Shown: one piece after another, positions 32,151 to 37,383 of the stretch
How the letters are laid out: every line of letters starts with the position of its first letter
How positions within the stretch are numbered: the first letter of the stretch is position 1
NCBI GenBank assembly: GCA_964444825.1
Contig: CAYUIS010000039.1
Coordinates: 1 to 37,383, forward strand
Length of the DNA stretch: 37,383 nt
Origin: CAYUIS01 sp964444825
Lineage (GTDB): Bacteria; Chloroflexota; Anaerolineae; B4-G1
Reading direction: 5' to 3'
Notes under the pieces: model-generated
What the model saw: only the letters and a program-made list of their open reading frames with translations
What the model was told of the DNA's origin: nothing
Databases searched by the model: none
Program-made: the position numbers and the translations under genes

Positions 32151-32603
32151 ATGATTCGCCACGACAATCCCAGCGGTTACTCCTTCGTCCCACCCAACGG
32201 CTGGACGATGATGCAGGCAGCCGGAGACCAGTACACGGTCTTCCGTGGTCCATTCGTCGACGGCTTTACACCGCTGATCGCCTTCAGCGACTCGACCGAC
32301 GTTCAAGCACCGCCGTTTACCGGCTCCCTGGAGGAATATGTAGCCCAGGCACGGGAGCGACTGGTCGAGGACGATTCGGCCACCTCAGTTCAGGAATTCG
32401 ACTTTTCCACGGACACCGGGCTGGAGGGAAAGAGACTCACCTACCAGCGGCCGCACGAAGCCGGGATTGTACGCGTCCAGGCCTACTTTTTTGCAGGCTC
32501 TGACAGCAAAAAGGTGACGGTGACGTGCATCGCCCTGGCAAAAAGCGGACCGACCTTTGATCGGCTGTTTGACGGGGTGGTGAGCACCCTCAGACTGGAA
32601 TAG
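32151..32603 (+). CDS. Small DcrB/PsbP-like protein of unknown function
   Basis: This 150-residue protein starts MIRHDNPSGYSFVPPNGWTM and ends FDRLFDGVVSTLRLE. The opening YSFVPPNGW, the middle strands and the closing 'FD.LFD..VSTLRL' fit the DcrB/PsbP-like (DUF1795-type) fold, based on pattern memory. There is no signal peptide, unlike many family members. No clear ribosome site precedes the ATG. It lies 27 nt after the GxxExxY remnant and probably uses the promoter at 31910. Confidence 0.7.
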   Translation: MIRHDNPSGYSFVPPNGWTMMQAAGDQYTVFRGPFVDGFTPLIAFSDSTDVQAPPFTGSLEEYVAQARERLVEDDSATSVQEFDFSTDTGLEGKRLTYQRPHEAGIVRVQAYFFAGSDSKKVTVTCIALAKSGPTFDRLFDGVVSTLRLE

Positions 32604-32634
32604 TACCCCTTTTGAAGCGCAGAATCCCTTCGCT

Positions 32635-32821
32635 ATAGTACCTAGGGCGATCGCATTTGGCCGACCATAGCTCTGAGCCCCGTCCTCGGGGCGCCTTGCG
32701 CGATGAGAATCCGCTGTCGTAGCCCGATTTCGTAAAGGCCGTCCTCGGGGACGAGGACCCTGTCCTTGACCGGACAGGACAAGGGCTGGGAGCGCTAAAT
32801 GCGACAGCCCTAGCATAGTAC
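32635..32821. mobile_element. MITE-like element with terminal inverted repeats and 7-bp target duplication
   Basis: The direct repeat ATAGTAC occurs at 32635-32641 and 32815-32821. Just inside are terminal inverted repeats: CTAGGGCGATCGCATTT (32642-32658) and AAATGCGACAGCCCTAG (32797-32813), which match at 15 of 17 positions. The 172-bp body has no gene. It contains hairpins GCCCCG/CGGGGC near 32688, GTCCTCG/CGAGGAC near 32742-32759 and CCTGTCC/GGACAGG near 32759-32778. This looks like a non-autonomous transposed element; no transposase is in the window. Confidence 0.7.
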
Positions 32822-32831
32822 CAATTCCCTA

Positions 32832-32860
32832 TTGACTTTGGGCCAATCAACGACTATACT
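32832..32860 (+). promoter_or_regulatory. Near-consensus sigma-70 promoter of a very short transcription unit
   Basis: TTGACT (32832-32837), 17 nt, TATACT (32855-32860). It starts 11 nt after the MITE-like element and points at the 14-residue ORF and the terminator. Confidence 0.75.
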
Positions 32861-32900
32861 GGCAAATAAGCGTGCTAGACAATCACTGTAGGAGGTGTCT

Positions 32901-32945
32901 ATGAAACATTCTCGGGAAGTGGTTGTGTACGCGGCGGATCAATAA
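32901..32945 (+). CDS. 14-residue peptide ORF (MKHSREVVVYAADQ)
   Basis: ATG 32901 to TAA 32945 encodes MKHSREVVVYAADQ. TAGGAGGTG lies about 6 nt upstream, a strong ribosome site, and a near-consensus promoter lies about 41 nt upstream. A second strong site, AAAGGAGGT (32944-32951), overlaps the stop and could serve a TTG-started 11-residue ORF (32965-33000, LNRRKNGVVVW). The unit ends in a terminator at 33035. I do not recognise the peptide. It may be a small protein, a leader peptide, or the reading part of a small RNA. Confidence 0.5.
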   Translation: MKHSREVVVYAADQ

Positions 32946-32998
32946 AGGAGGTACCTATAGGCATTTGAATCGTCGCAAAAACGGAGTGGTAGTTTGGT

Positions 32999-33043
32999 AG
33001 CGCTGGTCTTCTCGAGGTTTGAACAGGCCAGCGCTTTCCTTTT
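32999..33043 (+). terminator. Rho-independent terminator
   Basis: AGCGCTGG (32999-33006) pairs with CCAGCGCT (33028-33035). Three more pairs, one of them a wobble, extend the stem to about 11 bp, and TTCCTTTT follows. It closes the short transcription unit that starts at about 32867. Confidence 0.8.
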
Positions 33044-33066
33044 GCGGTATGCTGGCGAACCTGAGA

Positions 33067-33294
33067 TCAGCGCCGCGAGCGGCTGGCGGCAGATCCTCCT
33101 TCACCGCCGCCCAGAGTGAGCACCATCCCCAGCAGAAACCCCAGGTCGTACCAACCGCCATTGTTGTGCACCTCGTACATCCGAACGGTCCTGTTGAACA
33201 GGGATCAGACAAAGGTCACCGGCGCTACGAGGCCGTGCCACAGCCCCTGCCAGAATCCGGCCACCTGGCCTCCCCTGCCCGGCGTATGGGTCAT
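33067..33294 (-). pseudogene. Small conserved membrane protein gene interrupted by in-frame TGA
   Basis: Read from ATG 33294, the frame gives MTHTPGRGGQVAGFWQGLWH then GLVAPVTFV, a TGA at codon 30 (33205-33207), then SLFNRTVRMYEVHNNGGWYD and LGFLLGMVLTLGGGEGG to a stop at 33067. Both sides belong to one small protein type that I recall from Chloroflexi and others (GFW.GLWHG..AP.TF..SLFN...YEVHNNG.WYD.GFLLG), in the same frame across the TGA. Full length would be 75 residues with two hydrophobic segments. The TGA sits where relatives have a hydrophobic residue. It could be a decayed gene or a sequencing error; a product restarting at MYEVHNNG is possible but has no obvious ribosome site. Confidence 0.7.
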
Positions 33295-33328
33295 CCCGTT
33301 TGGACCGGCGGTGCAGGCAGCCAACTGC

Positions 33329-33345
33329 TAGGTGCATCGCACCTA
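33329..33345. repeat. TAGGTGC-ATC-GCACCTA palindrome, copy 2
   Basis: Perfect 7-bp arms with loop ATC. It is the inverted form of the element at 28611-28625. It lies just upstream of the interrupted small membrane-protein gene. Confidence 0.75.
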
Positions 33346-33353
33346 TAGAAACC

Positions 33354-33380
33354 AAAAAGACGCCCCAAGGACGGGGCGTC
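33354..33380 (-). terminator. Rho-independent terminator for the minus-strand genes
   Basis: On the minus strand GACGCCCC, loop GTCCTT, GGGGCGTC, then TTTTT: a perfect 8-bp stem with a U-run. It lies downstream of the 74-aa minus-strand gene and would end its transcript. Confidence 0.8.
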
Positions 33381-33433
33381 GTACCAGACAAACGGATTAG
33401 GTCAACCGATCAGGGCAGCGTGAGAAACGGCAG

Positions 33434-33452
33434 GCCCAGCCGATGGCTGGGC
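33434..33452. repeat. 8-bp hairpin GCCCAGCC-GAT-GGCTGGGC
   Basis: A perfect stem between the end of the 74-aa gene and its terminator, next to a second small palindrome GCAAC/GTTGC (33451-33461). No T-run. It may stabilise the mRNA 3' end or be another dispersed repeat. Confidence 0.55.
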
Positions 33453-33486
33453 AACCGTTGCTATACGGAAGACGATCCCAAGAGCG

Positions 33487-33711
33487 TTAGTGTAGACCGG
33501 TGCAGGCGTCCGCGGCCAGTATCTTCTCAACATCCCACCCAGAGACGTTGTCGGCGATCTCCTCCAGGCGGCGCGCAAAGGCCGCCTGGAACAAACCACC
33601 CACCTGGCGCTCAAAGTGGTCGCCCGTCTCCATCGTATCAACCGCCTCAATGGCCTTGACCAGGGTACAGCTCTGTTCCAGAACGTTCAAATCGAAAATC
33701 GGCATATACAT
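33487..33711 (-). CDS. Small hypothetical protein, 74 residues
   Basis: From ATG 33711 the protein is MYMPIFDLNVLEQSCTLVKA, continuing with FERQVGGLFQAAFARRLEEI and ending ILAADACTGLH. GGAGGG lies 6 nt upstream of this ATG. The frame is open to another ATG at 33759 (MGYVGRTVIQLNGGRP...) that would give 90 residues but has no ribosome site. It is predicted soluble, mostly helical and acidic. I do not recognise the family. It lies downstream of the GNAT gene on the same strand and ends before a clear terminator. Confidence 0.6.
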   Translation of the reverse strand: MYMPIFDLNVLEQSCTLVKAIEAVDTMETGDHFERQVGGLFQAAFARRLEEIADNVSGWDVEKILAADACTGLH

Positions 33712-33807
33712 TGGCCGCCCTCCATTCAACTGGATGACCGTCCGCCCTACGTAGCCCATTTTAGCGACCCTGGGTGACCATCGCGTCTGGAGAATACAAA
33801 AAACTTC

Positions 33808-34587
33808 TTAAAATCGTCTGATGGAGACTGGGCCTTCGAGGAAGGGACAGTATCGTTCAAAACCGAGCCGCTCGTAGATACAAAGCGCGCGACCGTTCTC
33901 TTGGCGGACGTTGAGGACCACGTCGCGGATGGCGCGCGCCAGCAGCTCGGCCACGACCGCCGTGGTCGTCGCCGACCCATAGCCCAAGCCCCGGTACTCG
34001 GGATGGGTGAACACGTTGCCCACCGCCGCCACGCCATAGGTCGGGCTGACCAGGTGGGTGCCCGCAGCGGCCACCAGCTGGCCGTCCGCGAAAGCGCCGT
34101 AAAAGACGCCGTCGAAAACCTGGGAAGGGCTAAAGGCGACAGATCCACCACCGAGGGCGTACAGTGCGGCCAACTGATCAACGTGAGTCTTCCCCAGCCG
34201 CAGACAATGTCCCTCGACCGGGCTGAAGGAGGCGGGCGGCAGGACCATACGGAACATCGGGATCACCTCTTCCCAGGCGTAGAACTCGCGCATCACCGGA
34301 AGGTGCTCCTCCCGACAGGTCAGGTAGACCTGCCGAGGACCCGACGCTTGCCCGAGGATGGCCCGCAGACCGCTGACCGACCCCATCACAAACAAGGCCG
34401 GCGGCTCTAGCCCGTGGTAGTGGAGCGCCAGGGCCTCCAGCCGGTCAGCAACGATCTTTCCGGTCCACTCACAGACCTCGAACAGCCCTGGCTCCAGATC
34501 GCCGATGGCGTAAGCCGCGTAGAGTCGGTCGGTCTCCAGATAGGCCTGGATGTGGGATCTATCGGTGAGGGGGACAGATGTAGGCAT
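33808..34587 (-). CDS. GNAT-family N-acetyltransferase
   Basis: From ATG 34587 (GGGGAG about 6 nt upstream) the protein has 259 residues. The first half, with AYAIGDLEPGLFEVCEW and LRAILGQASGPRQVYL, is a GNAT-like N-terminal half seen in two-lobed acetyltransferases. The second half has the acetyl-CoA site: VAAVGNVFTHPEYRGLGYGS (R-G-L-G-Y-G) and ALCIYERLGFERYCPF. The substrate is unknown. An upstream in-frame ATG at 34641 would add 18 residues but lacks a ribosome site. It has the same length and lobe order as the GNAT at 29714, though little local identity is visible. Confidence 0.82.
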   Translation of the reverse strand: MPTSVPLTDRSHIQAYLETDRLYAAYAIGDLEPGLFEVCEWTGKIVADRLEALALHYHGLEPPALFVMGSVSGLRAILGQASGPRQVYLTCREEHLPVMREFYAWEEVIPMFRMVLPPASFSPVEGHCLRLGKTHVDQLAALYALGGGSVAFSPSQVFDGVFYGAFADGQLVAAAGTHLVSPTYGVAAVGNVFTHPEYRGLGYGSATTTAVVAELLARAIRDVVLNVRQENGRALCIYERLGFERYCPFLEGPVSIRRF

Positions 34588-34650
34588 CACGCACTCCCCA
34601 GGCGCGTCAGAGCGCCAGTGCATCGCGGCCGAAATGAGCATCTAGTTCCC

Positions 34651-34684
34651 TGCTCGAAGGGGATCTGGCGATCCCTGACGAGCA
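34651..34684. repeat. Long hairpin between two GNAT genes
   Basis: TGCTCG (34651-34656), AA, GGGGATC, loop TGGC, GATCCCT, GA, CGAGCA (34679-34684). Two stems of 6 and about 6 bp are separated by an AA/GA internal loop. No T-run follows on the minus strand, so it is more likely a dispersed repeat or an RNA-stabilising structure than a terminator. Confidence 0.65.
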
Positions 34685-34710
34685 ATTTCTTGTGGCCCAG
34701 GCGCGAGGAC

Positions 34711-34731
34711 GGTCGCCAGACCCGCCCCTAC
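34711..34731 (-). repeat. GTAGGGGCGGG repeat supplying a stop codon
   Basis: On the minus strand GTAGGGGCGGG is followed by the small palindrome GGTC-TGGC-GACC. The start matches the repeats at 13592 and, less well, at 10635 and 7685. The TAG in it (34730-34728) is the stop codon of the GNAT gene ending at 34728. Confidence 0.55.
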
Positions 34732-35531
34732 CGTGTCGCCCTGCCAGTCCACGCATAGTAGCTTAACTGACAACATTTGCGAAAGCCCAAACGGCGGTAG
34801 ACACTCACCCCCATCGGCGAGGCGTGGAGCACCCCGACCTGGTAGTGCATCGCTCGAGCCTCCAGCAGGGGTACCTGCGTCATCGCCGCCCCAATGCCCT
34901 TCCGGCGTGCCTGGGGTAGGGTCGTCACGCCATAGATACCGGCCACACCCGCCCCCAGAAACAGCAACGACGTGGCAACAGGCCGGCCGTGGAGCGAACC
35001 GAGGTAGAGCCGCCGGGATAGATGCTGGCCCAGACCCAGATCAAGCTCCAGATCGACCATCGCATCGGCAACGGAGCGAGGCAACTTGAAGCCGGCGGCG
35101 AACACGTCCATCCACTTATCCAACTCCTCCGGCTCGCAGACGCGCTGGATATCCAGGCCGGGACGCAGGTCGGGAGAGTCGCCCAGCGCCACCAGGTTCA
35201 CCGCCATTCCGGGTTCACAGCCGGCATCCCGCAGGCCGTGAGCCAGCAAACGTTTCCCCAGGTTCCTGGGTCGCGTCGTGGGGCCAACGTGCCAGGTCAG
35301 GGGTGCGTTCCGGGCCCTAAAGTGATCCAGCACCGCCTCGATCCTGGCATCGACATCGGCGCGCTCGAACCGCGTCCGGCAGACGCCATTCCCGCCGGGC
35401 GAGGGAACACCGGTGACAAACCACATCATCTCCGGTTCGTCGTGCACCTCTGCCCGGGACGAGCGACCGAAATCGGCCCAGAAGGCAACGCGGTTGGCCT
35501 CGATGGCCTCCCCCAGTCGACGTGTCTGCAT
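34728..35531 (-). CDS. GNAT-family N-acetyltransferase
   Basis: From ATG 35531 (GAGG 5 nt upstream) the protein has 267 residues. The C-terminal lobe is a GNAT domain: VAGIYGVTTLPQARRKGIGA (acetyl-CoA loop R-x-x-G-x-G) and GVSVYRRLGFRKCCQLSYY. The N-terminal lobe contains MMWFVTGVPSPGGNGVCR and WHVGPTTRPRNLGKRLLAHG, a pattern common in two-lobed GNAT proteins of unknown substrate. It starts 7 nt after the stop of the chemotaxis receptor gene, so the two share a transcript. Its stop codon falls in a dispersed repeat. Confidence 0.82.
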   Translation of the reverse strand: MQTRRLGEAIEANRVAFWADFGRSSRAEVHDEPEMMWFVTGVPSPGGNGVCRTRFERADVDARIEAVLDHFRARNAPLTWHVGPTTRPRNLGKRLLAHGLRDAGCEPGMAVNLVALGDSPDLRPGLDIQRVCEPEELDKWMDVFAAGFKLPRSVADAMVDLELDLGLGQHLSRRLYLGSLHGRPVATSLLFLGAGVAGIYGVTTLPQARRKGIGAAMTQVPLLEARAMHYQVGVLHASPMGVSVYRRLGFRKCCQLSYYAWTGRATR

Positions 35532-35538
35532 ACTCACC

Positions 35539-37215
35539 TCACAACTGATACTGTCCCACGACGTCCAGCAGGCTGCGGGCCAGGTCGTTGAGTTCGCGGG
35601 CCGTCTTTTCCGTCTGGCGCACGCTCGCCAGGCTGTTCACCGTCGCCTGGTTGATGTTCTGCATCGCCATCGCCATCTGCTCCACCCCCGACGCCTGTTG
35701 CCTCCCCCCGGCCACCAGTTGCGCCGCCGCCTGCGTGCTCTCGCCGATCACCTCCGCCAACTGATCGATCGCCGCCCCCGCCTGCTCCGCCAGCTGCGCT
35801 CCCTCCTCCACCCCCTTCGTCCCCTCCTCCGTCGCCATCACCGTCGCGTTCGTCGCCTGCTGGATGTCCGACAGGATCACCCGCACCTGCGCCGTCGCCT
35901 GCCGCGATTGCTCTGCCAGGCTCCTCACCTCCGCCGCCACCACCGCAAACCCTTTTCCGTACTCGCCCGCTCGCGCTGCCTCCACCGACGCGTTCAACGC
36001 CAGGATGTTTGACTGGGACGCAATCTCGCTCACCGTCGCGATGATCTCCCCGATCTGCTGCGTCTGCTCCGATAGCGTCAGGATGTTCTCCGCTATACCC
36101 TCCACCCGCGCCCGGATGTGCGCCATACCCCCCACCGTCTCCTGCACCGCCTCCCGTCCGCTGCGAGACACCTCCACCGTCCGCTGCGAGGCCCCCGCCA
36201 CCTCCTGCGCCCGCGCCACCGACTGATCCGCTATCGTCTTCAGTTCGTCCACCGTCGTCGTCGTCTCCGCGATCGCCGCCGACTGCTCGCTCGCCCCCGA
36301 CACCTGCTGGCTCGTCGCCGCCAGGATCTCGGCCGTAGCAGCGCTCAAATCGTTGGCAGCCTCGCGAATCCGGCGGATCATATTCTGGAGACTGGCCGTC
36401 GTCTCGTTCATCTGCTGCCCCAGGACAACCAGGGACTCGGGCGACTCTTCGCCATCCCCACCGAGTCCAGAGTCCGCGGGAGCTTCGAGCGACAGGCGAG
36501 CGGACAGATTACCCTGCGCTACCTGGGTCATATACTCGACGTACCTCTCGATCGTTGTCTGCAGCCTTCGGTGCTGTTCCCCCTCCTCCTCCGCTCGCCT
36601 TTCGACGTCCCAGGCTACCACTTTCGACTGGCGGAAATACTCCTCGCGATCGATGACGACCAGCCGCAGGGCGAGCACAGCCACCACAAAAAGGACCACT
36701 GTAAACCCCGGACCGACGATCATCGCTATGATGTCATTCAAAGGAAGGAACCACTGGACCCCAGCCTCCAGCACAAAGGCGTCTACAAGCAAAAAAAGTG
36801 CGGCCAGCCCTGTCAACGGAAGGCTATCCCTGGGACCCAGGAACAGATGGGTCAAAGTGACAAAGATGACGTAAGCGATCATCACAGGCAGCACCACCTC
36901 CGGTATCAGAAGGGGCACCACCGCGCACGTCAACAGTGCCGGGACAAGCACCAGGTACATACCAAGCTTTGCTTGGCCCTGGCGGTAGAATCGAGGGTAC
37001 GCCAGCGCACCCGCTGCAAACAATCCCACGATAGAATCGCTCACCAGTAACTGGATGTACTGCCGGGCGAACAGCCATCCAATCGCTATGACAATGCCGC
37101 AAAAAAGCGTCGCCCACTGTACGTACTTGGTGAGATCCAGGGCCAGTTCCGCCCGCCGATCCTGAAGCCCAAGGGCAGCCGATTTTTCCGCCTCAGACCT
37201 GGTTACCTCTGTCAT
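35539..37215 (-). CDS. Methyl-accepting chemotaxis protein (membrane, no periplasmic sensor domain)
   Basis: The 558-residue protein has about six membrane helices (30-185) with only short loops, so it has no obvious extracytoplasmic ligand domain. A HAMP-like segment (YVEYMTQVAQGNLSARL) and a long signalling coiled coil follow, with the tip SEIASQSNILALNASVEAAR near residue 400, the conserved CheA/CheW contact. It ends ARSLLDVVGQYQL without a CheR-binding pentapeptide. Family members control CheA kinase; it may sense membrane or cytoplasmic state. No che genes are in the window. ATG 37215 has GAGGAGGG close upstream. A second receptor with the same C-terminus lies just upstream. Confidence 0.92.
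   Translation of the reverse strand: MTEVTRSEAEKSAALGLQDRRAELALDLTKYVQWATLFCGIVIAIGWLFARQYIQLLVSDSIVGLFAAGALAYPRFYRQGQAKLGMYLVLVPALLTCAVVPLLIPEVVLPVMIAYVIFVTLTHLFLGPRDSLPLTGLAALFLLVDAFVLEAGVQWFLPLNDIIAMIVGPGFTVVLFVVAVLALRLVVIDREEYFRQSKVVAWDVERRAEEEGEQHRRLQTTIERYVEYMTQVAQGNLSARLSLEAPADSGLGGDGEESPESLVVLGQQMNETTASLQNMIRRIREAANDLSAATAEILAATSQQVSGASEQSAAIAETTTTVDELKTIADQSVARAQEVAGASQRTVEVSRSGREAVQETVGGMAHIRARVEGIAENILTLSEQTQQIGEIIATVSEIASQSNILALNASVEAARAGEYGKGFAVVAAEVRSLAEQSRQATAQVRVILSDIQQATNATVMATEEGTKGVEEGAQLAEQAGAAIDQLAEVIGESTQAAAQLVAGGRQQASGVEQMAMAMQNINQATVNSLASVRQTEKTARELNDLARSLLDVVGQYQL
35569..35623. repeat. 55-bp exact repeat, copy 1 (receptor C-terminus)
   Basis: Identical over 55 bases to 37329-37383 and encoding the same peptide, VRQTEKTARELNDLARSL. 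Full nucleotide identity suggests a recent duplication or gene conversion between adjacent chemotaxis receptors. Confidence 0.9.
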
Positions 37216-37260
37216 GTTCCCTCCTCGAAAGGCTATACTGTAAAGCTCGTTTATCTCGTG

Positions 37261-37290
37261 TTATTATGCTCGTTTGTCCCAGGAGAACAA
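37261..37290 (-). promoter_or_regulatory. Possible promoter of the chemotaxis receptor
   Basis: On the minus strand TTGTTC (37290-37285), 18 nt, TAATAA (37266-37261), within an AT-rich patch between two receptor genes, about 45 nt before the receptor start. Two AAACGAGC repeats lie nearby. The match is moderate. Confidence 0.35.
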
Positions 37291-37298
37291 AACGTCTA

Positions 37299-37383
37299 TC
37301 ACCCGTGGTATTGTTCCACGGCGCCGGACAGGCTGCGGGCCAGGTCGTTGAGTTCGCGGGCCGTCTTTTCCGTCTGGCGCACG
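37299..37383 (-). CDS. Second methyl-accepting chemotaxis protein, C-terminal end only
   Basis: Read on the minus strand from the window edge: VRQTEKTARELNDLARSLSG then AVEQYHG and TGA (37301-37299). The first 18 residues are the same as in the neighbouring receptor (copy 2 of the 55-bp repeat, 37329-37383), and the last residues differ. It lies 83 nt upstream of that receptor, so the two are tandem. The rest is outside the window. Confidence 0.85.
   Translation of the reverse strand, partial: VRQTEKTARELNDLARSLSGAVEQYHG

Noticed and set aside
33205..33207. TGA as a selenocysteine codon
   Set aside because: No redox-enzyme context exists, the family position is hydrophobic, and I see no SECIS-like hairpin that starts right after the TGA. 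No selenoprotein machinery is visible.
33019..33348. Plus-strand frame of 109 codons after the terminator
   Set aside because: It starts inside the terminator hairpin and lies opposite the recognisable small membrane-protein frame. No ribosome site or family pattern.
34651..34684. The long hairpin as a terminator of the GNAT gene ending at 34728
   Set aside because: No U-run follows on the minus strand, and the symmetric arms with an internal AA/GA loop look more like a dispersed repeat.
1..37383. tRNA, rRNA, phage or defence genes
   Set aside because: I looked for tRNA cloverleaf arms, rRNA stretches, integrases, transposases, nucleases and toxin-antitoxin pairs and saw none that I could support.

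Overview
The window looks like a contig from an uncultured, GC-rich bacterium, most likely a Chloroflexota (Anaerolineae-type) genome. The signs are very large PAS/GAF sensor kinases, a GxxExxY remnant, a small YEVHNNGGWYDLG-type membrane protein, and many short dispersed palindromic repeats that sit partly inside genes. This placement is from memory of family distributions, not from a search. One 100-N scaffold gap (3073-3172) interrupts a gene, and both window ends cut genes.

Layout. (1) 1-3808, minus strand: an amidohydrolase (broken by the gap), a GPH-type sugar symporter, an NfsA-like nitroreductase and the start of a multi-pass membrane protein, closely spaced and probably one catabolic operon. 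(2) 4057-27724, plus strand: a promoter followed by eight signalling genes in tandem. They are hybrid kinase 1; a membrane PAS/GAF sensor with no kinase domain; a membrane PAS-GAF-GAF kinase; a CheY/Rcp1-like receiver; hybrid kinase 2 with three receivers; a membrane kinase with a degenerate ATP-binding domain; a four-GAF kinase with an unrecognised N-terminal module; and 7TM hybrid kinase 3. Several pairs overlap or nearly abut (10618/10628, 14076/14080, 20673/20689). The hybrid kinases are paralogs of each other, and the degenerate kinase is a paralog of the active kinase after it. No DNA-binding, HPt, GGDEF or other effector domain is encoded in the block. (3) 27693-28517, minus: a SUMF1-like protein overlapping the end of hybrid kinase 3. 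(4) 28738-31873, plus: promoter, alpha/beta hydrolase, GNAT acetyltransferase (ATGA overlap) and an MFS exporter. (5) 31910-33380: a small-gene and repeat zone with two promoters of identical hexamers, a 5'-truncated GxxExxY gene, a 150-aa DcrB-like protein, a MITE-like element with a target-site duplication, a very short transcription unit encoding a 14-residue peptide and ending in a terminator, and a small membrane-protein gene interrupted by TGA. (6) 33487-37383, minus: a 74-aa unknown, two GNAT proteins, a methyl-accepting chemotaxis protein and the 3' end of a second one.

How it fits together. Block 2 reads as a multi-input phosphorelay hub whose only free output in the window is the single-domain receiver. 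The kinase-less sensor and the degenerate kinase each overlap an intact kinase gene, so mixed complexes are a reasonable hypothesis. A second theme is short palindromic repeats inside or at the edges of coding regions. They are read in frame as linker or terminal residues in several proteins and supply or surround stop codons in others.
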